64,000 bases of DNA from Nostoc sp. CHAB 5844 (GTDB lineage: Bacteria > Cyanobacteriota > Cyanobacteriia > Cyanobacteriales > Nostocaceae): NCBI RefSeq assembly GCF_020829595.1, contig NZ_JAIVFW010000034.1, forward strand, positions 1 to 64,000, given 5' to 3'. Below are positions 34,995 through 43,873 of this stretch, in pieces. The translations under genes were made by a program, and so were the position numbers. The notes beneath the pieces are model-generated. The model worked only from the letters and a program-made list of their open reading frames with translations, was not told the origin of the DNA and ran no database searches. Position 1 is the first letter of the stretch; every line of letters begins with the position of its first letter.

Positions 34995-35663
34995 CAAAGT
35001 TCTGAGTGACTTCGGCGTGAGCGCTCAGTCGAACGCTGAGGAGCCAGTCGCATGGTGCTAGCGTAGCGTTAGCGACGTAGGAGCGTCGGCAACGACGGGT
35101 ACGTAGGGGGTTTCCCCGCCACTTCCTTCAACAGGGAGGCAGGGGAGATGGTTTTATAGTTTCTGCACAGATATATCAAATCACAACTGATCAGCCGGAC
35201 AGGATATAGCCAGTTGAGCAAAATAGGCAATACGTTATATATAACCTTTGGCTTATTGACTTACAATTTTACTACTACTGTTTAATGTGAAATATTTATT
35301 AATAGAGTTGATTTAAATATATCTATAAATAATTGGATTAATTACTTACTTATGTTAATAATTAATCCTCTATTTTTATCCAAAGAAAAATATTTAAAAT
35401 ATATATCTAAATAAGTACATACTATAAATAATTTAAAAAGATGCTGTATTAAATAACATAGATTATTTAAACGCCAGACTAGACTTTAGACAGAAGAATA
35501 AGAATTTTAATAAAGCTAACTTTTAAACTAAATATCAACTACCAAGCTCAAAATTTTGAGTGACATTGTTAGTTGTTATTGAGAAATACAGCAAAATTTT
35601 TTCTAGATTCCAGGCAATTACTTAGTCACTTAAGAACTTTTACTTCAAAGTTAAGAGGTACCA
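34995..35663. other. Repeat-bearing intergenic stretch
   Basis: At 35001-35125 there is a G/C-rich patch of short palindromic repeats (CTTCGGCGTGAGCGCTCAGTC, GCTAGCGTAGCGTTAGC, GGAGCGTCGGCAACGAC), unlike the AT-rich remainder and typical of dispersed cyanobacterial repeats. The following 500 bp is AT-rich leader of the repeat-protein gene. No ORF is credible. Confidence 0.55.
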
Positions 35664-36240
35664 ATGAACGTCAATTACAGTAAAAATTTGCTCAAAATGC
35701 TTGCTAGTATCTTGGGAGTTGCTAGTACTGCTGCTTTAATGAGTCTTCCAGCACAAGCTTTGCCACAATCTACCTCAAGTAACTTGGAAACTAATCAAGT
35801 TAACAGATTGTACGCTCAAACAGGACAACCTACTGATGGTTCTAACACTGGAACCCAACAATATCCCAATAACGAGCACAACCGGAACCCAACAATATCC
35901 CAATAACGGCACAACCGGAACTCAACAATATCCCAATAACGGCACAACCGGAACTCAACAATATCCCAATAACGGCACAACCGGAACTCAACAATATCCC
36001 AATAACGGCACAACCGGAACTCAACAATATCCCAACAACGGCACAACCGGAACTCAACAATATCCCAACAACGGCACAACCGGAACTCAACAATATCCCA
36101 ATAACGGCACAACCGGAACTCAACAATATCCCAATAACGGCACTACCAATAACGGTACTACTGGTACGCAAGAAAATCCAGGTGTTAACAACACAACAGG
36201 TGGACAAAACACAGATAGCGGTGTCAGAGCGCTATGGTAA
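35664..36240 (+). pseudogene. Secreted 11-aa repeat protein, interrupted by a 1-nt frameshift
   Basis: The gene opens with a clear signal peptide (MNVNYSKNLLKMLASILGVA..., cleavage after AQA) and reaches the first copy of a 33-bp repeat encoding TGTQQYPNNGT. There an extra A (AACGAGCAC against AACGGCAC in other copies, near 35874) shifts the frame, so translation stops at 35906 (80 aa). Without that base the frame would read through eight more repeat units and a tail ending DSGVRALW, about 191 aa in all, to the stop at 36240. A 14-bp hairpin follows. It may be a true frameshift, a phase-variable locus or a sequence error. The repeat would be a Gln/Asn/Tyr/Pro-rich extracellular filament or wall-linked segment. 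Confidence 0.7.
35848..36145. repeat. 33-bp coding tandem repeat, nine units
   Basis: Nine near-identical units of GGAACTCAACAATATCCC plus AATAACGGCACAACC. The first is 34 nt because of one inserted A. Variation is limited to C/T at two positions. Since 33 is a multiple of three, other frames and the opposite strand also stay open. Confidence 0.95.
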
Positions 36241-36260
36241 TTTACTAACCCTATAAGAAT

Positions 36261-36291
36261 AGACTGACAAGCTTATTAAGCTTGTCAGTCT
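36261..36291 (+). terminator. Terminator-type hairpin after the repeat-protein gene
   Basis: AGACTGACAAGCTT-ATT-AAGCTTGTCAGTCT is a perfect 14-bp stem with a 3-nt loop, 21 bp after the stop at 36240, followed by AATTGAATAATTTT. Confidence 0.7.
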
Positions 36292-36417
36292 AATTGAATA
36301 ATTTTAACTACTGATTATCATCAAAAATCAATGTTTGATAAAAGATGGGATTAATCATCAATTGATTCGATTTCTAGTGCAACAGTTTTTGATAATGCAA
36401 AAATAAAGATTATTAAA

Positions 36418-36966
36418 ATGTTAAAGCCATCAGAAAAATTACTGATTTTTGTTTGTGCATTTGGACTGAATTTTAATCCTGCTATATCTTTATCTTCTGA
36501 GTTAAAAAGTTCTATTCGTACTACAAACAACAATTTAATCTCTCAAAGGACTAATATTAACGATTTAGTTACGCAACCTCTTAACCTGAAAATAAGCCTT
36601 CGCAATCGTCGAGTAACCCTGTATCGAGGGAAAACCCAAGTCAAAAGTTATCCTATAGCAGTAGGACGTAAAGGTTGGGGAACCCCAATTGGTAATTTTC
36701 GGGTACGTACAATGTTGGAAAATCCTACTTGGATAAATCCTTTTACAGGTAAGGCTATCCCTGGAGGAGACCCTGAAAATCCTCTTGGTAATTACTGGAT
36801 TGGATTTTGGACAAATGGTAAAAATTGGGTTGGCTTTCACGGTACACCTAACCCTGATTCAGTAGGCAAAGCTGCTTCACATGGTTGTATTCGGATGTAC
36901 AATAACGATGTTAAGGAATTATTCAATCAAATAAGTTTGGGAACACCAGTTATTGTGGAGCCATAG
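36418..36966 (+). CDS. L,D-transpeptidase (YkuD family)
   Basis: A 182-aa protein. An N-terminal hydrophobic segment (residues ~9-25) serves as signal peptide. The YkuD domain follows: LKISLRNRRVTLYRGKTQVKSYPIAVGRKGWGTPIGNFRV, NPFTGKAIPGGDPENPLGNYWIGFW, and the catalytic pair HGTPNPDSVGKAASHGCIRM (His and nucleophile Cys). It forms 3-3 cross-links in peptidoglycan or attaches proteins to it. The length is usual for the short cyanobacterial forms. It is a monocistronic gene. Confidence 0.9.
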   Translation: MLKPSEKLLIFVCAFGLNFNPAISLSSELKSSIRTTNNNLISQRTNINDLVTQPLNLKISLRNRRVTLYRGKTQVKSYPIAVGRKGWGTPIGNFRVRTMLENPTWINPFTGKAIPGGDPENPLGNYWIGFWTNGKNWVGFHGTPNPDSVGKAASHGCIRMYNNDVKELFNQISLGTPVIVEP

Positions 36967-37269
36967 TTAATATTCAGGTATTATGAATATTAAGTTAGTG
37001 TAATACTTGTTAGTTAGTGTTAAGTAATAAAAAATTATTTAAAATTAGTTTTACGTAATATTTGAAAATACGATCGCACTCTCAACTCTAACGCGATCGC
37101 TTCACTATTCATGTTAATCAAAACTCTTTTAAACGCAGAGTGGCGCGGAGGTTAACGCAGAGTAACACAGAGTGTTTCTAATGAAATGTTATACTCAGTG
37201 GTTTTTTGAATATGGAAAAAATACGATCGCGCCCTCAACTTTAACGCGATCGCATTGATGTTTTCTGCC
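36967..37269. repeat. Repeat-filled spacer next to ctaB
   Basis: A direct repeat of about 37 bp, AAAATACGATCGC...CTCAACT(C/T)TAACGCGATCGC, appears at ~37065-37101 and ~37217-37253 with both HIP1-like ends. Between them lies AACGCAGAGTGGCGCGGAGG-TTAACGCAGAG (37133-37163), a dispersed cyanobacterial repeat. The spacer separates the convergent L,D-transpeptidase and ctaB genes. Confidence 0.7.
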
Positions 37270-38223
37270 TTAATGGAATAAGTGCAGTTGGGCGATGACA
37301 GTACTCACCAAATGATTGGTAAGGGGCAAACTATCAATCACCATTGCCAAACATAACAGCATCATGTAGGAGATGGAGTAGAGAAATACCTCTCTCGCTA
37401 CAGTGCGGTCTTCTGGTTGTTGCAATAAACACCAAGATTTGCGGATAAATAATCCACCTAAACCAGCTGCGATCGCAGCATAGATAATACCGCTGGCGTG
37501 CAGGGGATAGAACAACAACAGCGTGGCGATGACTGTAGTTAGTGTGTAATACCAAATTTGCTTGACTGTGGCTGTTGCACCAGCAATTACCGGCAGCATT
37601 GGTATGCCTACCTTGGCGTAGTCATCACGAATCATCAATGCCAGCGCCCAGAAATGGGGTGGTGTCCACAAAAAGACAATGGCAAAAATTAACCATGCAG
37701 GCCAGCTTAAGGTGTTTGTGACAGCCGCCCAACCAACTAACGCCGGAATTGCTCCAGCAGCGCCACCAATGACAATATTCTGAGTGCTGTGACGTTTTAG
37801 CCAATGGGTGTAAACCAATATATAAAAAACAATGCCAGAGAATGCTAGACAAGCTGCCAATAAATTAGCAAACACTGCTAGTAGGGTAAAAGAAAGTACA
37901 GCCAGAACAGCTGCAAAAATCAACGCATCGCGTGGCTGCACTCTTCCAGAAGGCATCGGACGATGGCGCGTCCGTTCCATTTCGTAATCAATATCTCTGT
38001 CATAGATACAGTTGATTGTTTGAGCGCTGGCCGCTGCTAAAGTACCACCAGTCAGAGTAACTAACAACAGTAATGGATCTACTTGTCCCTTAGCTGCAAC
38101 CCACATACTCCCGGCTGTGGTAATCAACAGCAAAGGAATAATTCGAGGTTTAGTTAGCTGGTAATAGCTTTGAATTACCTGGAGGAATGTTTCGTGGTGG
38201 CGAGAGACATTAGTCTCAATCAT
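37270..38223 (-). CDS. ctaB: Protoheme IX farnesyltransferase (heme O synthase)
   Basis: A 317-aa UbiA-type prenyltransferase with nine hydrophobic spans. It adds farnesyl to the vinyl group of heme b to give heme O. The Asp-rich motif 1 [25 protein letters not shown] and second loop [18 protein letters not shown] bind the prenyl diphosphate-Mg2+. Early sequence [21 protein letters not shown] is typical. ctaA lies directly upstream on the same strand, so heme A for the neighbouring oxidase is made by the local gene pair. Confidence 0.95.
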   Translation of the reverse strand: MIETNVSRHHETFLQVIQSYYQLTKPRIIPLLLITTAGSMWVAAKGQVDPLLLLVTLTGGTLAAASAQTINCIYDRDIDYEMERTRHRPMPSGRVQPRDALIFAAVLAVLSFTLLAVFANLLAACLAFSGIVFYILVYTHWLKRHSTQNIVIGGAAGAIPALVGWAAVTNTLSWPAWLIFAIVFLWTPPHFWALALMIRDDYAKVGIPMLPVIAGATATVKQIWYYTLTTVIATLLLFYPLHASGIIYAAIAAGLGGLFIRKSWCLLQQPEDRTVAREVFLYSISYMMLLCLAMVIDSLPLTNHLVSTVIAQLHLFH

Positions 38224-38508
38224 CTTGGTTTGATTTCCTTAATTATCAACAATTGATGTCTGGCTGTGGAGAGCAATTTACCCAGACTGCTTTTACTTGG
38301 GTAAGAATCCTGAATCTTGCCGTTTCCCTGTTTGAAGCGTCAGTGAGTGGCTATTTGTTGAGAAACTTAGGCAGAGGCGAGAATAGGTATTTCACCACTT
38401 TTAGTTACTGGAGATGCGGTTAATTACTAAATGACTAATGGCTAATGTCCTATCACCATTAGTCATTAGTAATCGTAGCGATCGCATCAGTTTTGCCACG
38501 CCACTAGG
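38224..38508. other. ctaA-ctaB spacer with STRR hairpin
   Basis: ATGACTAATGG (38431-38441) and CCATTAGTCAT (38456-38466) form a stem made of heptamer-repeat units in the 285-bp gap between ctaA and ctaB. It may act as a transcript processing or attenuation point. Confidence 0.45.
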
Positions 38509-39486
38509 TTAGTTAGGATTCGAGCTATTGGTTGGTGTATTTGTAGCGAAACCTACAGACAAACTGTTGATTTCACGGCTAGCAGCCCAGTCACGCAATG
38601 CTAGAACAGTAAAACCCACCAAAGTCCCCAGCAAAGCCGCACCTATAGCTTGGTGCGAGACAGTCAGCGGCTCAACTTGCAGATGCAAACGAAAAGTAGC
38701 AACTCCCAACAAAATTTGTAAAACTAACAAACTACCAGCCATGTTTGCCAATCGTCGTAAAGCTGGATGAAGGGCTGGTGTTTGCCAGGAAATTAAAACT
38801 ACTGCTAAGGTTGCCACCGTTGGCGGTACTAAACCAAAAATATGGCTGTACATTACAGTGCAAAGTTCAGCCGTACCAAAGCATTGGTGTAGCGCCCAGC
38901 GAGAGCCGACTATCGCACCAAGTAAACTTTGCAAATACACCAACACAGCCGCAGCTAAACCAATCCAAGGCAACTTACCCACATTACCAGTGCTTTGATA
39001 AGGAGCTAGAGCAGTGCCGACAACCAATAAGGTGGTGAAAAACAACAGTGCTGTTCCCAAGTGAGCGGTAACGATATCAAACCGCAGCAGTTCAGTAACG
39101 GTTAGACCTCCCAAGATGCCTTGAAACAAGATTAAAAACAGAGCAAACGTAGCAGCCCAAGGCAACCAGACAGGTAAAGAACGACGATGCCACCAAGATA
39201 AACCAGAGAGTGCGATCGCACTCACACCAATCAAGCCTGCATCTAATCTGTGAAACCACTCCAAAAACACTTGGAGATTCATTTGTTTGGCTGGTACTAG
39301 TTCCCCGTAGCATAACGGCCAGTCTGGGCAAGCAAGTCCGGCATTCATTATACGGGTGGCAGAGCCTATAGCCATTAAAATCAACGTGGCTATACACATT
39401 CTCCACACCAAGCGACGAATCATTTCCTTCGGCTTTTGTTGCTCGACTGCCGCATCATTTTGTTGTTTTAGGACAAATTCGTTCAT
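38509..39486 (-). CDS. ctaA: Heme A synthase (COX15/CtaA family)
   Basis: A 325-aa eight-helix membrane protein that oxidises the heme O methyl group to make heme A. Signature features: GSATRIMNAGLACPDWPLCYGELVP in the first loop (including the conserved Cys pair), FLEWFHRLDAGLIG with a heme-ligand His, VTAHLGTALLFF, and LHQCFGTAEL and SHQAIGAALLGTLVGF near the C-terminal half. It precedes ctaB on the minus strand and diverges from ctaCDE with a 407-bp shared control region. Confidence 0.93.
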   Translation of the reverse strand: MNEFVLKQQNDAAVEQQKPKEMIRRLVWRMCIATLILMAIGSATRIMNAGLACPDWPLCYGELVPAKQMNLQVFLEWFHRLDAGLIGVSAIALSGLSWWHRRSLPVWLPWAATFALFLILFQGILGGLTVTELLRFDIVTAHLGTALLFFTTLLVVGTALAPYQSTGNVGKLPWIGLAAAVLVYLQSLLGAIVGSRWALHQCFGTAELCTVMYSHIFGLVPPTVATLAVVLISWQTPALHPALRRLANMAGSLLVLQILLGVATFRLHLQVEPLTVSHQAIGAALLGTLVGFTVLALRDWAASREINSLSVGFATNTPTNSSNPN

Positions 39487-39893
39487 GAACGATTCCTTCT
39501 GCCGATCTTGGTAGTAGCTCTCTTAAAATTTTTAATTTTTTCGTACCAACCCATTTCCACCCTAGCGTATAGCGCCAAGTTTAGAGATGGAGTTTCACTT
39601 ATTACTTTGAATCACTTCCGATGCTTTTAGTCTGAAGCTTTAGGTATTTTTCAAGATGTGAGTAATAGACAATTGGCTAACAATTTTGGTAACCTAAATT
39701 TTTTCTTAAATTTTTCCAGTTATAGCTATTTATCCTTGTCAGTATCTAATAAATCTCTTTTACTCAGAAATAGTAAAGTGGTTGAAAAAATTAATAAAAA
39801 TTTCAGACCATTTGGCTTTATGTTTAATAGCCTAGACTACCTTAGTAAGTGGGCAGCTTTGAGAAAACGTAGTCAATTAATTCTAAGTAAGCC
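39487..39893. promoter_or_regulatory. Divergent control region ctaA/ctaC
   Basis: This 407-bp AT-rich region separates the heme A genes from the oxidase operon and must hold both promoters. An open frame 39658-39897 crosses it and overlaps the ctaC start codon, but its composition is not protein-like. No operator could be identified. Confidence 0.45.
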
Positions 39894-40976
39894 GTGAAAA
39901 TTCCAAGTTCAATCTGGACATTACTAATTGGCATCGTACTAACGTTAGCCAGTCTATGGTACGGTCAAAATCACGGTCTGTTGCCAACAGCAGCCTCAGA
40001 TGAAGCCGTCTTAGTTGATGGTTTGTTTAACTCGATGATGACCGTTTCTGTAGGTATATTTTTGATTGTTGAAGGTGTTTTAATCTACTCTGTATTTAAA
40101 TACCGTCGACGTGCTGGTGACAATCAAGACGGGCCACCAGTTGAAGGAAATGTACCTTTAGAAATCCTCTGGACGGCGATCCCAGCCATTATCGTGATCG
40201 GTATTTCTGTCTATAGCTTTGATGTATACAACGAAATCGGTGGTTTCGATCCCCATGCTGTTCACGAAGCGCCAATGAATCAAAGTTCGATGAAAATGCT
40301 GGGAGCGGCGATCGCAGCTACCTTGACTGATACTCCTCCCAGCACTGCACCCAACCTCAATCAAGAAAAATCTGATGAGGCTATGCAAGACCCAGCTACT
40401 GCCGCAGTCCGCAATGCCGATCAGATTCCCCAAAAGCAAAATGCTCCTGGTGTTGGTAGCGTGGCTCCTACTATTGGCTCCAGCCCTGACAAGGCAGGTA
40501 AACCCCCCAGTTTAGTAGTCAATGTCACAGGTCTGCAATATGCCTGGATTTTTACTTACCCCGAAACAGGTATAACCACAGGTGAATTGCATGTTCCCAT
40601 CGGCCGGGAAGTACAAATCAGTATGACCGCTAACGATGTCATACATGCCTTTTGGGTGCCAGAGTTCCGCTTGAAACAAGATGCGATCCCCGGCAGGCAG
40701 AGCGAAATTCGCTTCACCCCCAAGAAAGTTGGTGATTATGCTCTAATTTGCGCTGAACTTTGTGGCCCTTACCACGGCGCGATGAGAAGCCAAGTGGTCG
40801 TGGAAACTCAAGAAAATTTTGATAAGTGGATGCAAGAGCAGCTAGTTGCAAGTCATGAAACCATGAATCAAGCAGTTGCTGTCAATCCAGCCAACCTCAC
40901 CCCAGCTGAATTTCTCGCGCCTTACACCAAGGAAATGGGAATTCAGCCAGAAATCTTACATCAACTTCACAAGTAG
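39894..40976 (+). CDS. ctaC: Cytochrome c oxidase subunit II
   Basis: A 360-aa protein with an N-terminal signal-type helix and a second helix (TVSVGIFLIVEGVLIYSVFKYRRR), then VPLEILWTAIPAIIVIGISVYSFDVYNEIGG. The periplasmic cupredoxin domain carries the CuA site: DVIHAFWVPEFRLKQDAIPGR (His ligand) and CAELCGPYHGAM (two Cys, His, Met). Electrons from cytochrome c or plastocyanin enter here. A ~70-residue Pro/Asn/Gln-rich insertion (about residues 140-205) separates the membrane part from the copper domain and is longer than usual. The start is GTG at 39894. Confidence 0.95.
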   Translation: MKIPSSIWTLLIGIVLTLASLWYGQNHGLLPTAASDEAVLVDGLFNSMMTVSVGIFLIVEGVLIYSVFKYRRRAGDNQDGPPVEGNVPLEILWTAIPAIIVIGISVYSFDVYNEIGGFDPHAVHEAPMNQSSMKMLGAAIAATLTDTPPSTAPNLNQEKSDEAMQDPATAAVRNADQIPQKQNAPGVGSVAPTIGSSPDKAGKPPSLVVNVTGLQYAWIFTYPETGITTGELHVPIGREVQISMTANDVIHAFWVPEFRLKQDAIPGRQSEIRFTPKKVGDYALICAELCGPYHGAMRSQVVVETQENFDKWMQEQLVASHETMNQAVAVNPANLTPAEFLAPYTKEMGIQPEILHQLHK

Positions 40977-41054
40977 TCCAGAGTCAAGAGTCAATAGTCC
41001 AGAGTAAAAACCATTGACAATTGACAATTGACAATTGACCATTGACTAACTCCT

Positions 41055-42815
41055 ATGACACAAGCCCAAATACAAGAAACTGCCAACATCTCGGTTCGCA
41101 TTGATGAGCCGGGAGCCAGAAAATGGCGAGACTACTTTAGCTTCAACACAGACCATAAGGTAATCGGGATTCAATACATCGTTACATCGTTCATTTTTTA
41201 CTGCATTGGCGGTGTTCTAGCTGACTTGGTGCGTACAGAACTACGCACTCCAGAAGTAGATTTTGTCAGCCCAGAAGTTTATAACAGCTTGTTTACACTG
41301 CACGCCACAATCATGATTTTTTTGTGGATTGTACCAGTAGGTGCAGGGTTTGCCAATTATTTGATTCCCCTGATGATTGGGGCGAAGGATATGGCATTCC
41401 CCAGATTGAATGCTGTGGCCTTTTGGATGATCCCGCCAGGGGGTTTGATGCTCGTCCTGAGTTTAGCTGTGGGCGATGCACCAGATGCAGGTTGGACTTC
41501 CTATCCTCCCCTCAGCTTGGTGACTGGCCAAGTAGGTCAAGGGATTTGGATTATGAGTATCCTGTTGCTGGGTACATCGTCAATTTTGGGAGCGATCAAC
41601 TTCCTTGTCACCCTGCTGAAAATGCGGACTCCAGGCATGGGAGTGCATCAATTACCCTTGTTTTGTTGGGCGATGTTTGCCACTTCCGCATTGGTTTTGC
41701 TATCAACTCCTGTTTTAGCTGCAGGTTTGATTTTGCTGGCTTTTGACTTATTGGCAGGAACCACATTTTTTAACCCGACTGGTGGTGGTGATCCGGTTGT
41801 TTACCAGCATATGTTCTGGTTTTACTCACATCCTGCGGTGTATATCATGATTTTGCCCTTTTTTGGAGCAATTTCTGAAATCATTCCAGTACATTCTCGT
41901 AAACCGATTTTCGGTTATAAAGCGATCGCTTATTCTTCCCTAGCAATTAGTTTTTTGGGACTGATAGTTTGGGCGCACCACATGTTCACTAGTGGTATTC
42001 CTGGTTGGTTACGGATGTTCTTTATGATCACAACGATGATCATCGCTGTACCAACGGGAATTAAAATTTTCAGCTGGTTAGCAACGATGTGGGGTGGCAA
42101 AATCCAACTCAACACTGCTATGTTGTTCGCCATTGGTTTTGTCGGCACTTTCGTAATTGGCGGCATCAGTGGTGTCATGTTGGCAGCCGTACCTTTTGAT
42201 ATCCACGTTCACGATACTTATTTCGTCGTGGCACACCTCCACTACGTTTTGTTTGGTGGTAGTGTGTTGGGGATTTTTGCCGGATTATATCACTGGTTCC
42301 CAAAAATCACGGGACGGATGATCAACGAGTTTTGGGGTAAGGTTCACTTTGCGCTGACAATTATTGGTCTGAATATGACCTTCTTACCCATGCACAAGCT
42401 AGGGATGATGGGCATGAACCGTCGCGTCGCCCAGTATGATCCCAAATTTACTTTGCTGAATGAAATCTGTACTTACGGCGCTTACATACTTGCTGTTTCC
42501 ACATTGCCATTCATCATTAATGTGATTTGGAGTTGGATGTACGGCAAGAAAGCTGGTAACAATCCGTGGCGCGCACTAACCTTAGAGTGGATGACAACTT
42601 CACCACCAGCGATTGAAAATTTTGATGGCTTTCCAGTATTAGCTACAGGGCCTTACGACTACGGCTTAGAAAGAGCTAATGAAGGTGTGCCATTATCCGA
42701 TCCTAATCCTCTGTTATCTGCTGGCCCGAACTCAGTGTTACGTGCCGCTCCTGATGAGCCGTATCCTACCATCGAGTTTGACCTCGAACAGCGCGTCTCA
42801 GGAAAAAATGATTAA
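41055..42815 (+). CDS. ctaD: Cytochrome c oxidase subunit I
   Basis: A 586-aa twelve-helix heme-copper oxidase subunit. Heme a ligand in LFTLHATIMIFLW, the CuB His-Tyr pair in MFWFYSHPAVYIMILP, CuB histidines in WAHHMFTSG, and the heme a3/a histidines in HDTYFVVAHLHYVLFGG are all visible. The K-channel region has FGYKAIAYSS. It is the aa3 catalytic core, reducing O2 to water with proton pumping in respiratory membranes. It lies 78 bp after ctaC; the spacer contains TTGACAA-type heptamer repeats. Confidence 0.97.
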   Translation: MTQAQIQETANISVRIDEPGARKWRDYFSFNTDHKVIGIQYIVTSFIFYCIGGVLADLVRTELRTPEVDFVSPEVYNSLFTLHATIMIFLWIVPVGAGFANYLIPLMIGAKDMAFPRLNAVAFWMIPPGGLMLVLSLAVGDAPDAGWTSYPPLSLVTGQVGQGIWIMSILLLGTSSILGAINFLVTLLKMRTPGMGVHQLPLFCWAMFATSALVLLSTPVLAAGLILLAFDLLAGTTFFNPTGGGDPVVYQHMFWFYSHPAVYIMILPFFGAISEIIPVHSRKPIFGYKAIAYSSLAISFLGLIVWAHHMFTSGIPGWLRMFFMITTMIIAVPTGIKIFSWLATMWGGKIQLNTAMLFAIGFVGTFVIGGISGVMLAAVPFDIHVHDTYFVVAHLHYVLFGGSVLGIFAGLYHWFPKITGRMINEFWGKVHFALTIIGLNMTFLPMHKLGMMGMNRRVAQYDPKFTLLNEICTYGAYILAVSTLPFIINVIWSWMYGKKAGNNPWRALTLEWMTTSPPAIENFDGFPVLATGPYDYGLERANEGVPLSDPNPLLSAGPNSVLRAAPDEPYPTIEFDLEQRVSGKND

Positions 42816-42910
42816 GGATGAAGTTTTTTTGACTTCATACTTCATACTTCATACTACCCTTCGGGAAGCCACCCAAAGGATGTCTACACACTTCATACTT
42901 TAAAAGATTC

Positions 42911-43534
42911 ATGCAAAGTCAAACCATTGACCCAGCTAAAACCGAACTAAATCATCATCACAGTGCAGCCACTGTTGATCATCACGAAGAACATCCAGAC
43001 CATCGATTGTTTGGTTTGTTTGTCTTCTTGGTGGCTGAAGGGATGATTTTTATGGGCTTGTTTGGAGCCTATCTAGCTTTTCGTTCGACTTTACCTGTGT
43101 GGCCTCCCGCAGGTACACCAGAATTGGAATTATTACTCCCTGGAGTCAATACTGTCAATCTGATTGCCAGCAGTTTCGTGATGCACAATGCCGATACTGC
43201 GATTAAAAAGAATGATGCGCGGGGTGCGCGGATTTGGTTAGCCATTACCGCCGCGATGGGTGCAATTTTCTTGGTGGGTCAGGTATATGAATATACTCAT
43301 CTGGAATTTGGTTTAACTACCAATTTGTTTGCCAGTGCGTTTTACGTTTTAACTGGTTTCCACGGATTGCACGTTACTATTGGTGTTTTAGCAATTTTGG
43401 CAGTGTTATGGCGATCGCGCGTTAAAGGTCACTACAGTAGCGAACATCACTTCGGTATTGAAGCGGCAGAAATCTACTGGCACTTTGTAGACGTAATCTG
43501 GATTATTTTGTTCGGATTACTGTATCTACTGTAG
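42911..43534 (+). CDS. ctaE: Cytochrome c oxidase subunit III
   Basis: A 207-aa protein with five membrane helices and a His-rich N-terminal tail (NHHHSAATVDHHEEHPDHR). Family marks: FLVAEGMIFMGLFGAYLAFRS, NTVNLIASSFVMHNADTAI, GFHGLHVTIGVLAILAVLWRS and ALYWHFVDVIW-like EIYWHFVDVIWIILFGLLYLL. It stabilises subunit I and its proton uptake. It is last in ctaCDE; a strong terminator follows. A 95-bp spacer of ACTTCAT heptamers lies between ctaD and ctaE. Confidence 0.95.
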   Translation: MQSQTIDPAKTELNHHHSAATVDHHEEHPDHRLFGLFVFLVAEGMIFMGLFGAYLAFRSTLPVWPPAGTPELELLLPGVNTVNLIASSFVMHNADTAIKKNDARGARIWLAITAAMGAIFLVGQVYEYTHLEFGLTTNLFASAFYVLTGFHGLHVTIGVLAILAVLWRSRVKGHYSSEHHFGIEAAEIYWHFVDVIWIILFGLLYLL

Positions 43535-43582
43535 GTATTAATTATTAATGAGTTGTTCACTCCACGCGAATAACTTAAAATT

Positions 43583-43605
43583 AACCCCCTTTGGGGGTTT
43601 TTTAT
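43583..43605 (+). terminator. Rho-independent terminator of ctaCDE
   Basis: AACCCCC-TTT-GGGGGTT followed by TTTTTATTATT: a 7-bp GC-rich stem with a T-tract, 49 bp after the ctaE stop. Confidence 0.9.
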
Positions 43606-43870
43606 TATTCTGTCAGAAAAATCTTTAGAGGAGTTATGGAAGGAATGACATGAACCGAAGTTATACCATTTTGAAAAAAGAATGCGACAGATAAACGACG
43701 GACAGCTGCTTTCAAAATTTCAGCTTTTTGTTCTTCCCGTCCCTCAGCTTTCGCTTCTCGATAAACCCTTGTTTCCTCTAAAGTCCGTCCTAGCATCGCT
43801 TCTACTTCCTCTCTGCTCAATGAAGAAAACTTATAAACGGCAATCGTAGTAATAATAACTGTTAATGACG
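43605..43870 (-). pseudogene. C-terminal remnant of an Rpn/DUF2887-like protein
   Basis: The minus strand encodes IAVYKFSSLSREEVEAMLGRTLEETRVYREAKAEGREEQKAEI, the C-terminal helix region of a large cyanobacterial Rpn-like nuclease family, whose full proteins are around 250-300 aa. All of the nuclease core is absent, the upstream part meets the WD40 gene end, and the last ~25 residues diverge. It is a gene relic left between the ctaE terminator and the WD40 gene. Confidence 0.55.
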
Positions 43871-43873
43871 TTA

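Noticed and set aside
35848-36145. Repeat array resembling a CRISPR (33-bp units)
   Set aside because: The units are contiguous with no unique spacers and encode an amino-acid repeat; it is a coding tandem repeat.
35816-36207. Two antisense frames over the 33-bp repeats (98 and 121 codons)
   Set aside because: They arise because a 33-bp unit without stops keeps all such frames open; no start signals or domains.
39658-39897. 79-codon frame ending on the ctaC start codon
   Set aside because: Low-complexity, AT-driven composition in a promoter region; the GTGA overlap is probably chance.
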